Program-made: the position numbers and the translations under genes
Shown here: positions 8,040 to 15,245 of the stretch, in pieces
How the letters are laid out: each line of letters starts with the position of its first letter
Numbering within the stretch: position 1 is the stretch's first letter
Assembly (NCBI RefSeq): GCF_900110655.1
Contig: NZ_FOEQ01000009.1
Location: forward strand, 145,684-209,683
Direction: 5' to 3'
Length of the DNA stretch: 64,000 nucleotides
Origin: Pseudomonas soli
Lineage (GTDB): Bacteria; Pseudomonadota; Gammaproteobacteria; Pseudomonadales; Pseudomonadaceae
Notes under the pieces: model-generated
What the model was told of the DNA's origin: nothing
Database searches by the model: none
The model's input: the letters and a program-made list of their open reading frames with translations, nothing else

Positions 8040-8069
8040 TTGCCTCATCGCGGGACAAGCCCGCTCCCA
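8040..8069. repeat. REP element, P. putida type
   Basis: The core TCGCGGGACAAGCCCGCTCC is the usual pseudomonad REP hairpin with GCGGG and CCCGC arms. It lies in the gap before the DUF3077 gene. A similar core closes the window at 63982-64000. Confidence 0.65.
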
Positions 8070-8147
8070 AGCATCCGATGCATAAACCGTCGGCACGCAA
8101 CCCGGTCTTCGATCCCGCTACATCAAAGACACCCGAGGATTTCGCAA

Positions 8148-8435
8148 ATGGACAACGAAACCCCTGCAGACCACGGCCACCTCGGCTGGACCGTCGGCAC
8201 CTGCACCTGCCTGGAAGGCGCCATCAAAGGTACGCGGCTGTTCCGCGTAGAGCCCGGCAACTGTGCGAACTACGCCATAGAGCAGGCTTCCGTGCTGCTC
8301 GACAGCGCCCGCCGGGCTTCCTTCATCGGTGTGATGGACAACGAACCGGTGCTGGTCTGGGCATCGCACTACCTGAGCGATATGGCCAAGGCATTGATGG
8401 ATGATGCGCATATGGGAATGGTGAAGAAGGTATGA
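8148..8435 (+). CDS. DUF3077-family protein
   Basis: 95 aa. ATG 8148 has GAGGA 8 nt upstream; in-frame upstream ATGs read through the REP element and are rejected. The sequence LFRVEPGNCANYAIEQASVLLDSARRASF then VLVWASHYLSDMAKALMDDA is characteristic of this small Pseudomonas-restricted family, which has no established function. It lies next to the frameshifted MLKIV-type gene and is followed by a strong GC-rich hairpin. Confidence 0.8.
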   Translation: MDNETPADHGHLGWTVGTCTCLEGAIKGTRLFRVEPGNCANYAIEQASVLLDSARRASFIGVMDNEPVLVWASHYLSDMAKALMDDAHMGMVKKV

Positions 8436-8444
8436 CGCAGACAG

Positions 8445-8468
8445 GGGCGGCGCGCGCAGGGCCGCCCC
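8445..8468 (+). terminator. GC-rich hairpin after DUF3077 gene
   Basis: GGGGCGGC (8445-8452) pairs perfectly with GCCGCCCC (8461-8468) around an 8-nt loop, 9 nt after the stop codon. The tail GTCTTGC is only weakly T-rich. Confidence 0.5.
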
Positions 8469-8470
8469 GT

Positions 8471-8603
8471 CTTGCAGGAAGGTGTCGTGGGCCAGGTCGG
8501 ACGCATCGGCGGCATTGCCCAGGCGTGCGCGCAGCCAGCTTTTCAGCCAGCTGTTATTTTCGCAGTACAGCTGGTGAAGCGCCTAGCGGTCGAGCGTCGA
8601 CAT
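8471..8603 (-). pseudogene. FecI-like ECF sigma factor, N-terminal remnant
   Basis: Read on the minus strand from the ATG at 8603, the translation is MSTLDR, then an in-frame TAG, then ALHQLYCENNSWLKSWL and RARLGNAADASDLAHDTFLQ. The second part is the region 2 start of FecI-type iron-responsive sigma factors (HxLYxxHxxWLxxWLRxxLG...ADLAHDTF). The frame ends after about 44 codons at the terminator hairpin of the neighbouring gene, so only the N-terminal tenth to quarter survives. No FecR or TonB receptor gene is adjacent. The rest was probably deleted. Confidence 0.7.
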
Positions 8604-8697
8604 AGAGCAGGGCTCAAGGCGCAAATGGTAATTGATCGCATTTTCTCGGGGTGGCGGGGGGATTGCTAGGTGCAGTTCAGCCGGGATGTGCTGGCGA

Positions 8698-9276
8698 CTA
8701 ACTTATAGGCTGGTGAAGGAATGCATATTTCGAAACAGTCAGTAAGTTTTGAATGATCACCCAGGCCATGAAGACAAACGCTAAATAGGTCAAGCCAACA
8801 GCCATTTTTCTGGATTTTGGCGTTTGCCACTCGCCGAGGTTGTGGAAGGCCCAGAACTGGTCTTGCAGTAACCCGCCAGGACTGCGAGTGGGCTCCACTT
8901 GCCAAGCTTCATCTTTTGCCTGTGCCGAAACGTCTAGGTTGTCGACATAGTTTGAAAGGTGCTCCATGCCCTTTCCGTGCTCGGCAAAGCTTCTCCAAGA
9001 GCTGTGGTCTTTTACCAGTTGAGGGCACCTAAAGTTGAAAATCAGGTTTGATAGTACAAAAAAGAAGGCGCTTAGATAAAAGCAGAAAAATGAAAATGGA
9101 AGCTCCATTTTAATCGGAATCGCTTGTCCTGCGATTTGAAAATTTAGGTGTGAAGGGACTTCGCTAAGTGCCTTTACCAGTATAGGAACGATGAACAGCC
9201 ATATATAAATTGACTTGACTATTTGCGTATTGTGGATGTGGCTTATTTGACTCCACTTTTTGTCTAGCAGTTTCAA
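8698..9276 (-). CDS. Hypothetical membrane protein
   Basis: 192 aa with three hydrophobic segments: about residues 22-40 (IYIWLFIVPILVKAL), 57-80 (ELPFSFFCFYLSAFFFVLSNLIF) and 160-182 (MAVGLTYLAFVFMAWVIIQNLL). The central 80 residues are hydrophilic. I do not recognise a family. Base composition is lower in GC than its neighbours and codon use is atypical, suggesting an accessory gene. No operon partner is on the same strand within 100 nt apart from the sigma-factor remnant downstream. Confidence 0.6.
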   Translation of the reverse strand: MKLLDKKWSQISHIHNTQIVKSIYIWLFIVPILVKALSEVPSHLNFQIAGQAIPIKMELPFSFFCFYLSAFFFVLSNLIFNFRCPQLVKDHSSWRSFAEHGKGMEHLSNYVDNLDVSAQAKDEAWQVEPTRSPGGLLQDQFWAFHNLGEWQTPKSRKMAVGLTYLAFVFMAWVIIQNLLTVSKYAFLHQPIS

Positions 9277-9337
9277 GGTGACTCCGGTCCTATCTGGTTT
9301 GTATGGTTTGGTTGGCGTTTTGCTACTGGTGTAGGGA

Positions 9338-9940
9338 TCAGCTAATGAAAATTATCCTCGATACCAGCTCCGCACTGTTCTTCGCCTGCAACTTCTTCAT
9401 CAACCGCGCCCGATGCACTTCCACCGTCCGATGCGATATCCCCAGCTGCCGCGCGACTTCCTTGCAGGTCAGCCCGTTCACGATATGCGACGAAATCTCC
9501 CGCTCCCGAGGCGTCAGTTGCACCGCTGGTGCCGGCTGCCGGTCGAGCCGTTCGAAATGCCAGATCATCAGCTTGAACGGATCCTCCGCCGTCAGCGTGA
9601 AACCCTGGGCACGGGCCCAGAACACCTCGCCGCTGCGGTGCTGCATGAAACGCTCGTCCGAATAGAAGGCGCCCAGACCGTTGCGCAGCCAGTGCTCGCT
9701 GCGCTCGCCAATGCTCTGGTAGTCAGCCTGGGAAGGGTAGAGCAGCAGGGTCAGGTGCCCGCGCAGCTCCTCGCGGGTGTAGCCGAACAGCCGGGCGAAG
9801 GCCTCGTTGCAGTCGAGCATGCGCCGGTGGCCGGTGATCAGTTGCGGCGCGGGTGACACCTGGAACGCCAGGCGCTCGAGGTCCGGGGAGGCGTGGGTGG
9901 GTACGGTCATCAGGCTTCCTGCCTCGGTGCTTATGGTCAT
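9338..9940 (-). CDS. PAS-LuxR transcriptional regulator
   Basis: 200 aa. Residues about 22-125 form a PAS domain (ITGHRRMLDCNEAFARLFGYTREELRG...FWARAQGFTL). About 138-195 form a GerE/LuxR helix-turn-helix (LTPREREISSHIVNGLTCKEVARQLGISHRTVEVHRARLMKKL). There is no receiver or acyl-homoserine-lactone domain. An alternative start at Met11 is possible. It is divergent from a thiolase, acyl-CoA ligase and transporter operon with a 22-bp imperfect palindrome in the shared gap, so it probably regulates that operon in response to a ligand bound by the PAS domain. Confidence 0.85.
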   Translation of the reverse strand: MTISTEAGSLMTVPTHASPDLERLAFQVSPAPQLITGHRRMLDCNEAFARLFGYTREELRGHLTLLLYPSQADYQSIGERSEHWLRNGLGAFYSDERFMQHRSGEVFWARAQGFTLTAEDPFKLMIWHFERLDRQPAPAVQLTPREREISSHIVNGLTCKEVARQLGISHRTVEVHRARLMKKLQAKNSAELVSRIIFIS

Positions 9941-9954
9941 GCCCCGTAAGGCTC

Positions 9955-9976
9955 ACTACTTACTCGTGTACGTAGT
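9955..9976. promoter_or_regulatory. Operator candidate for the PAS-LuxR regulator
   Basis: ACTACTTAC (9955-9963) and GTACGTAGT (9968-9976) are inverted arms matching at 8 of 9 positions with a 4-bp spacer. The site lies 15 bp upstream of the regulator start and 75 bp upstream of the thiolase start. Dyads of about 20 bp are typical LuxR-type HTH targets. Confidence 0.5.
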
Positions 9977-10050
9977 TGCCCCAACTAGCGTGGGATTCGG
10001 GTGCTGACACATTGTATGCAATACCCGCTTCAAGGACAGAAGAAAACACC

Positions 10051-11229
10051 ATGTTCCACGATTCCGTCGCCATCGTCGCCGCCGCGCACAGCCCTTTCGG
10101 TCGTTTGGATGGCCTGAACCTCGAAGACCTGATCGTCCAGGTCACCCGCGATGCCTTGCAGGATGCAGGCATCGACGCCGCCGGGATCGACGCGCTGTTT
10201 CTCGGCCACTTCAACTCGGGCCTGGTGGCCGACGGCTTCCCCGCCTCGCTGATGCTGCAGGCCGACCCGCAACTACGCTTCAAACCCGCTACCCGCTGCG
10301 AGAACGCCTGCGCCTCGGGCTCGGCGGCTATCCAGGCCGGGATCAACGCGATCCGCAGCGGCGCCGCCGAGCTGGTGCTGGTGGTCGGCGCGGAGAAGAT
10401 GACCGGCAACAGCACGGTCGAGGTCACCCGGGCGCTGGCCGGCGCCGGTTACCAGAACGCCTTGCAGGAGGCCGGCCTGAGTTTTGCCCAGCTGTTCGGC
10501 CAGGTCGCCCAGCAATACACCGAGCGCTACCACAGCCCACTGGCATCGATGGCGGCGATCGCGGTGAAGAACCACGCCAACGCCATGGCCAACCCGCTGG
10601 CGCAGATGCACCGGGTGATGGACTTCGAGCACTGCAACCAGGTGTCGCCGAGCAACCCGCTGATCGCGGCGCCCCTGCGCCTGACCGACTGCTCGCTGAT
10701 CAGTGATGGTGCTGCGGCGATCATCCTGGCTTCGCCTGTCCGCGCCCGCTCGATGCGGCGCCAGGTGGCGATCCGCTCGATGGTTCAGGTCAATGATTTC
10801 CTGCCGTTGTCGCGCCGCGACATGCTGGCTTTCGAGGGGCCGCAGCGGGCCATTCACGGGGCGCTGCGCGAGGCTGGGGTGACCCTCAACGACCTGAGTT
10901 TTGCCGAGGTGCACGACTGCTTCACCATCGCCGAACTGCTGATCTACGAAGCCATGGGCCTGGCGCCCCGTGGCGAGGGGCATCGCGCCCTGGACGACGG
11001 CATCGTGCGCCAGGGTGGTCGCTTGCCGGTGAACCTGTCCGGCGGGCTCAAGGCCAAGGGGCATCCGGTGGGGGCCACCGGGGTGTCGATGCATGCCCTG
11101 GGCTTCGCCCAGCTGACCGGCAAGCCCATCGGCCTGGGCGTGCCCAATGCCGAGTTCGGCCTGCTGTTCAACATGGGCGGCATGGCGGTGGCCAACTACG
11201 CCAGCGTGCTGCAAGCCGTCAGGGTCTGA
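10051..11229 (+). CDS. Thiolase (acetyl-CoA acyltransferase family)
   Basis: 392 aa from ATG 10051 (MFHDSVAIVAAAHSPFG). It has the nucleophilic Cys87 in CENACASGSAA, H288 in EVHDCFTIAELL and H338 in GGLKAKGHPVGATG. The HDCF form is typical of the SCP2-like/degradative thiolase subgroup rather than of FadA, which has a C-terminal CxG. These enzymes cleave 3-oxoacyl-CoA with CoA, or run in reverse. It is the first gene of an operon with an acyl-CoA ligase 3 nt downstream and an MHS transporter, together suggesting uptake, activation and thiolytic cleavage of a carboxylic acid. The steps between ligase and thiolase are not encoded here. Confidence 0.85.
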   Translation: MFHDSVAIVAAAHSPFGRLDGLNLEDLIVQVTRDALQDAGIDAAGIDALFLGHFNSGLVADGFPASLMLQADPQLRFKPATRCENACASGSAAIQAGINAIRSGAAELVLVVGAEKMTGNSTVEVTRALAGAGYQNALQEAGLSFAQLFGQVAQQYTERYHSPLASMAAIAVKNHANAMANPLAQMHRVMDFEHCNQVSPSNPLIAAPLRLTDCSLISDGAAAIILASPVRARSMRRQVAIRSMVQVNDFLPLSRRDMLAFEGPQRAIHGALREAGVTLNDLSFAEVHDCFTIAELLIYEAMGLAPRGEGHRALDDGIVRQGGRLPVNLSGGLKAKGHPVGATGVSMHALGFAQLTGKPIGLGVPNAEFGLLFNMGGMAVANYASVLQAVRV

Positions 11230-11232
11230 GCC

Positions 11233-12774
11233 ATGAACATCGCCCATTGGTTGCAGGATGCGGCCCTGCGCTGGCCTGAGCGGCCGGCGTTGTTCGAGGG
11301 GCCGCGGCAGATCGCCGACTACCGGATGTTTGCCACCCAGGTGCGGGCACGGGCGCTGGAGCTGCGACACGTGCACGGCATCGAACCGGGCGAGCGGGTG
11401 GCGCTGCTGATGAAGAACAGCTGCGACTACCTGCAACTGCTCTACGCGATCTGGTGGTGCGGGGCTGTGGCGGTGCCGATCAACCACAAGCTGCACGCCC
11501 TGGAGGCCGCGTGGATCGCCGGCAATGCCGGGGCGCGGCTGATCTTCACCGACGAGGGCCAGCTGTTCGCCGACCTGGCATTGCCGAACGGTTGCCGCGA
11601 GCTGGCCACGCCTGCCCGGTGCATGCCGGGGTTGCCGGCCAGCGATGAGCTGCAGGCGCCCCACCCACGCCAGGACAGCGACCTGGCCTGGCTGTTCTAC
11701 ACCTCCGGCACCACCGGGCGTTCCAAGGGGGTGATGCTGTCCCATGGCAACCTGGTGGCCATGTCGCTGTGCTATCCGCTGGACGTCGACCCGGTAGCCG
11801 CCGAAGACGCCGTGGTCTATGCCGCGCCGATGTCCCACGGCGCAGGGCTGTACAACTTCATCCACGTGCGCTGCGGCGCCCGGCACGTGGTGCCCCTGTC
11901 CCGGGGCTTCCAGGCGACGGAGCTGTTCACCCTGGCGCGATCGCTGGGGCAGGTCAGCCTGTTCGCCGCGCCGACCATGGTCAAGCGCATGGTCGAGCAG
12001 GCGCGCGAGCAAGGCTATGCCGGCGAAGGCATCAAGACCATCGTCTACGGCGGCGGCCCGATGTACCTGGCGGACCTGGTGGATGCCCTGGACATCTTCG
12101 GCCCGCGCCTGGTGCAGATCTACGGCCAGGGCGAATGCCCGATGACCATCAGTGCGTTGTCCCGCGAGGCCATCGCCGACCGTGGCAACCCGGGCTGGCC
12201 GGCCATCGCCGCTTCCGTTGGCCGCGCCCAGGCCTGCGTGGAGGTGCGCGTGGTCGATGGCGCGGGCCGGGAGACGGCGGCTGGCGAGGCAGGGGAGATC
12301 GTCGTGCGCGGCCCGGTGGTGATGCAGGGTTACTGGGACAATCCCCAGGCCACCGCGGCGGCCCTGGTGGATGGCTGGCTGCACACCGGCGATATCGGCT
12401 TTCTCGACGGCCAGGGCTACCTGTCGCTGACGGACCGCAGCAAGGACGTGATCATTTCCGGGGGCAGCAACATCTATCCCCGCGAGGTCGAGGAAGTGCT
12501 GATCCAGCACCCCGAAGTGTTCGAGGCCTGCGTGGTGGGTGAAGCCGACCCCGAGTGGGGCGAGTCGGTGGTGGCCTTCGTCGTGCCGCGCACGGCAGGC
12601 AGCCTCGATGCGCGGACGCTCAATGAGTGGTTCCTGGCGCGCATGGCCTCGTTCAAGAAACCGAAGAAGTACCTGTTCTGCGCCGAGCTGCCGAAAAACA
12701 GCTATGGCAAGATTCTCAAGACCCAATTGCGCCAATGGCTGCTGGACCCGGACGGGTCGCTCGGCAGCCCTTGA
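11233..12774 (+). CDS. AMP-forming acyl-CoA ligase
   Basis: 513 aa. It belongs to the ANL family: phosphate loop YTSGTTGRSKGVMLSH near residue 156, the IYGQGECPMT adenine-side motif, the LHTGDIGFLDGQGYLSLTDRSKD hinge region, and a C-terminal K in NSYGKILKTQLR that should be the catalytic lysine of adenylation. It converts a carboxylate, ATP and CoA to acyl-CoA. Substrate cannot be read from sequence. It is 3 nt downstream of the thiolase and 43 nt upstream of the transporter, so they form one operon. Confidence 0.88.
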   Translation: MNIAHWLQDAALRWPERPALFEGPRQIADYRMFATQVRARALELRHVHGIEPGERVALLMKNSCDYLQLLYAIWWCGAVAVPINHKLHALEAAWIAGNAGARLIFTDEGQLFADLALPNGCRELATPARCMPGLPASDELQAPHPRQDSDLAWLFYTSGTTGRSKGVMLSHGNLVAMSLCYPLDVDPVAAEDAVVYAAPMSHGAGLYNFIHVRCGARHVVPLSRGFQATELFTLARSLGQVSLFAAPTMVKRMVEQAREQGYAGEGIKTIVYGGGPMYLADLVDALDIFGPRLVQIYGQGECPMTISALSREAIADRGNPGWPAIAASVGRAQACVEVRVVDGAGRETAAGEAGEIVVRGPVVMQGYWDNPQATAAALVDGWLHTGDIGFLDGQGYLSLTDRSKDVIISGGSNIYPREVEEVLIQHPEVFEACVVGEADPEWGESVVAFVVPRTAGSLDARTLNEWFLARMASFKKPKKYLFCAELPKNSYGKILKTQLRQWLLDPDGSLGSP

Positions 12775-12817
12775 GCCGCGACATTTCATGGAAAGCGACA
12801 CGACAGGAGTTACCCGC

Positions 12818-14155
12818 ATGGGCATGTCACCCGCCAACACCCAGCGCCAGCGGCGCCGGGCTTTCATCGGCGCCACCACCGGCCACCTGATCGAGTGGTA
12901 CGACTATGGTGTATACGGTTTCCTGGCCTTGTATATCGGCAAGGCCTTCTTCGTTTCCGACGACCCCACCAGCAGCCTGCTGGCGAGCTTCGCGGCCTTC
13001 GCCCTGAGCTTCTTCATCCGCCCGCTGGGCGGGCTGTTCTTCGGCCCGCTGGCGGACAAGATCGGCCGCCGTCGCACGCTGATCACGGTGCTGGTGATGA
13101 TGGCAGGCTCCACCTTCCTGCTCGGCCTGCTGCCGACCTACGCCAGCATCGGCATCGCAGCGCCAGTGCTGCTGGTGCTGATCCGCTGTGTGCAGGGCTT
13201 CTCCGCCGGCGGCGAGATCGGCACCATCACCAGCTTCATCTCCGAATACGCCGGCCCCGGCCGTCGGGGCTTCGCCACCTGCTGGCTGATGGTCACGGCG
13301 GTGCTCGGGTTGCTGTTGGGCGGCGCGGTGGCCAATGGTATGACCTGGGCCTTGGGCGCCGAGCTGATGCAGGACTGGGGCTGGCGGATTCCGTTCCTGA
13401 TTGCCGGCCCTCTGGGCTTCATCTCGCTGTATATTCGCCTCAAGCTCGAGGACAGCCCGGAGTTCCTCGCCCTGGTGGAGGCCGGGCAGACCTCCAAGGC
13501 GCCGCTGCGCGAGGTGTGGCAGTGGAAGCGCTCGATTGCCCTGGTGTTCTTCATCATCACCTTGCACAGCTCGATCTTCTACCTGGTGCTGACTTTCGCC
13601 TCGACCTACATGTCCAACACGCTGAAATTCGACAGCGGCACCACCTTGCTCTATGTGTTCGTCGCCAGCCTGTCGGCGGCGCTGGTGATGCCGTTTGGCG
13701 GCGCCTTCACCGATCGCTACGGGCGCAAGCCGTTCCTGATGGTGATCGGCACGTTGGCGACCCTGGCCATGTACTGGTTCTTCAAGACCGCGCCGGGCGC
13801 TACGCCGGCGACCCTGTTCTGGCCGCTGATGGCGGTGGCGATCCTGTTCGGGCTGTATGCGTCGTCGACCTACGCGCTGATGAGCGAGCTGCTGCCGACG
13901 CGCATCCGCTCCACCGGCATCGCCATGGCCTACAACATTCCGGTGGCGGTCTTCGGCGGCAGCGCGCCGCTGATCTCCACCTGGCTGATCAAGGTGACCG
14001 GGGATATTACCGCGCCGTGGTACTTCTACGTGGGCACCGGCGTGGCGTCGCTGCTGGCGCTGGTGGTGCTGCGCCAGGAGGACTTCGTGGCGTGCAACCG
14101 TGCACCGACGCAAGAACGGCCGGTGGGGACGGTACTGGCGGATTCTCAGGCTTGA
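12818..14155 (+). CDS. MHS-family (MFS) carboxylate transporter
   Basis: 445 aa; ATG 12818 chosen for the AGGAG 9 nt upstream, over ATG 12788. The GHLIEWYDYGVYGF start is the hallmark of metabolite:H+ symporters (KgtP/ShiA/ProP type). DKIGRRRTLI is the loop 2-3 motif and LIRCVQGFSAGGEIGT the fourth helix. Twelve hydrophobic helices are expected in the inner membrane. It is the third gene of the thiolase-ligase operon and probably imports that pathway's acid substrate. Confidence 0.88.
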   Translation: MGMSPANTQRQRRRAFIGATTGHLIEWYDYGVYGFLALYIGKAFFVSDDPTSSLLASFAAFALSFFIRPLGGLFFGPLADKIGRRRTLITVLVMMAGSTFLLGLLPTYASIGIAAPVLLVLIRCVQGFSAGGEIGTITSFISEYAGPGRRGFATCWLMVTAVLGLLLGGAVANGMTWALGAELMQDWGWRIPFLIAGPLGFISLYIRLKLEDSPEFLALVEAGQTSKAPLREVWQWKRSIALVFFIITLHSSIFYLVLTFASTYMSNTLKFDSGTTLLYVFVASLSAALVMPFGGAFTDRYGRKPFLMVIGTLATLAMYWFFKTAPGATPATLFWPLMAVAILFGLYASSTYALMSELLPTRIRSTGIAMAYNIPVAVFGGSAPLISTWLIKVTGDITAPWYFYVGTGVASLLALVVLRQEDFVACNRAPTQERPVGTVLADSQA

Positions 14156-14252
14156 TGTAGCACGGGGATATCAGGCGCAGCGCCAATTCCGGAGCGGGGC
14201 GGCATTCTGTTACAGTCGCCGCCTCATGTAATCGGCCCGAGGATGTACAAGG

Positions 14253-14888
14253 ATGTCGCTGCACGATTGGTTCGGATTTGTCGTTGTCTCGATGGTGGTG
14301 ACCTTGTCGCCAGGCCCGGGTGTCATCATGGCGTTGTCCAACTCGCTGTCCCACGGGCCGAAGCGGGCGATGCTCGGCTCGCTGGGCAACGCGCTCGGGC
14401 TGCTGGTGGTGTCCACCGCCACCAGTGCGGGCCTCGGGGTATTGCTGCAGACTTCGGCCACGGCTTTCCTGCTGCTCAAGGTGCTCGGCGCGAGTTACCT
14501 GATCTACCTGGGGATCAAGCAGTGGAAGAGCCGTACCAGCGCCTTTGACCTGCTGGAGCAGCCGGTCAAGGCCAGCGCCAGCAATCGGCGGCTGCTGCTC
14601 AATGGCGTGGCAGTCGCGCTGACCAACCCGAAGGCGATCCTGTTCTTCGCCGCCTTCCTGCCCCAGTTCATGCGCACCGGCCACGGCGCCGATGGCCAGC
14701 TCGGCCTCTTGGTAGTCACCTTTGCCCTGTGCTCGATACTGTCCCACGCTTTCTATGTCACCCTGGCCCAAGCCTTGAAACGCCAGCTGGCTGCGCCGAA
14801 CCGTGCGCGCCTGATGAATCGCCTGTTCGGCGTGTCGTTCATGACGCTGGGGGCCAGCCTGTTCACCGTTCAGGCCAAGACCGCCTGA
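14253..14888 (+). CDS. LysE/RhtB-family exporter
   Basis: 211 aa inner-membrane protein with about six hydrophobic segments. The N-terminal VTLSPGPGVIMALSNSLSHGPKRAM is the conserved RhtB signature, and GVAVALTNPKAILFFAAFLPQF marks the second half. The family exports amino acids or similar small metabolites. It follows the MHS operon by about 100 nt and precedes a DUF3144 gene, without functional linkage to either. Confidence 0.85.
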   Translation: MSLHDWFGFVVVSMVVTLSPGPGVIMALSNSLSHGPKRAMLGSLGNALGLLVVSTATSAGLGVLLQTSATAFLLLKVLGASYLIYLGIKQWKSRTSAFDLLEQPVKASASNRRLLLNGVAVALTNPKAILFFAAFLPQFMRTGHGADGQLGLLVVTFALCSILSHAFYVTLAQALKRQLAAPNRARLMNRLFGVSFMTLGASLFTVQAKTA

Positions 14889-14917
14889 GCACAAAGTTTT
14901 CCGATAGGTATATTCCC

Positions 14918-15214
14918 ATGGCACAAGCCACCGACCAGGCCTTTTACGACCGCGCCGATGCGCATGTGGAACTGGCTAACCAGCAGATCGAAAAGCTCGA
15001 GGACCTCGGCAAGGTCAGCGCTTCGATGACCTTCGCCGCCAGCCGCTTCAATGCCTGGATGGCGGCACGCAGTTTCAAGTCCGCGGCGGAGATGGCGGCA
15101 GCGCGCGAGGAATTGTTGAAGTACTTCAGCGAGCAGTACCGGATGATGCTTGAGGACAACCTCGAAGAGCATATCGAGCACTTCGACCGCTATGTGCTGG
15201 GCAAGGACGGCTGA
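14918..15214 (+). CDS. DUF3144-family protein
   Basis: 98 aa, start ATG 14918 (MAQATDQAFYDRADAHVELANQQ). The FYxRADxxxxLANxQ and GKVSASMTFAASRFNAWMAA segments are characteristic of DUF3144. The rest is acidic and helical (REELLKYFSEQYRMMLEDNLEEHIEHF). No function is established for the family. It lies 29 nt after the LysE-type gene and ends 31 nt before the convergent ferredoxin-reductase/M24 gene. Confidence 0.85.
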   Translation: MAQATDQAFYDRADAHVELANQQIEKLEDLGKVSASMTFAASRFNAWMAARSFKSAAEMAAAREELLKYFSEQYRMMLEDNLEEHIEHFDRYVLGKDG

Positions 15215-15245
15215 GCCAGCACCCGCAGGCGTTGTGAAGGCGGCG

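Noticed and set aside
10273..12879. 868-aa minus-strand open frame opposite the thiolase and acyl-CoA ligase genes
   Set aside because: It is low-complexity His/Gln/Arg/Gly-rich, runs antisense to two clear enzymes, and is a third-position GC shadow.
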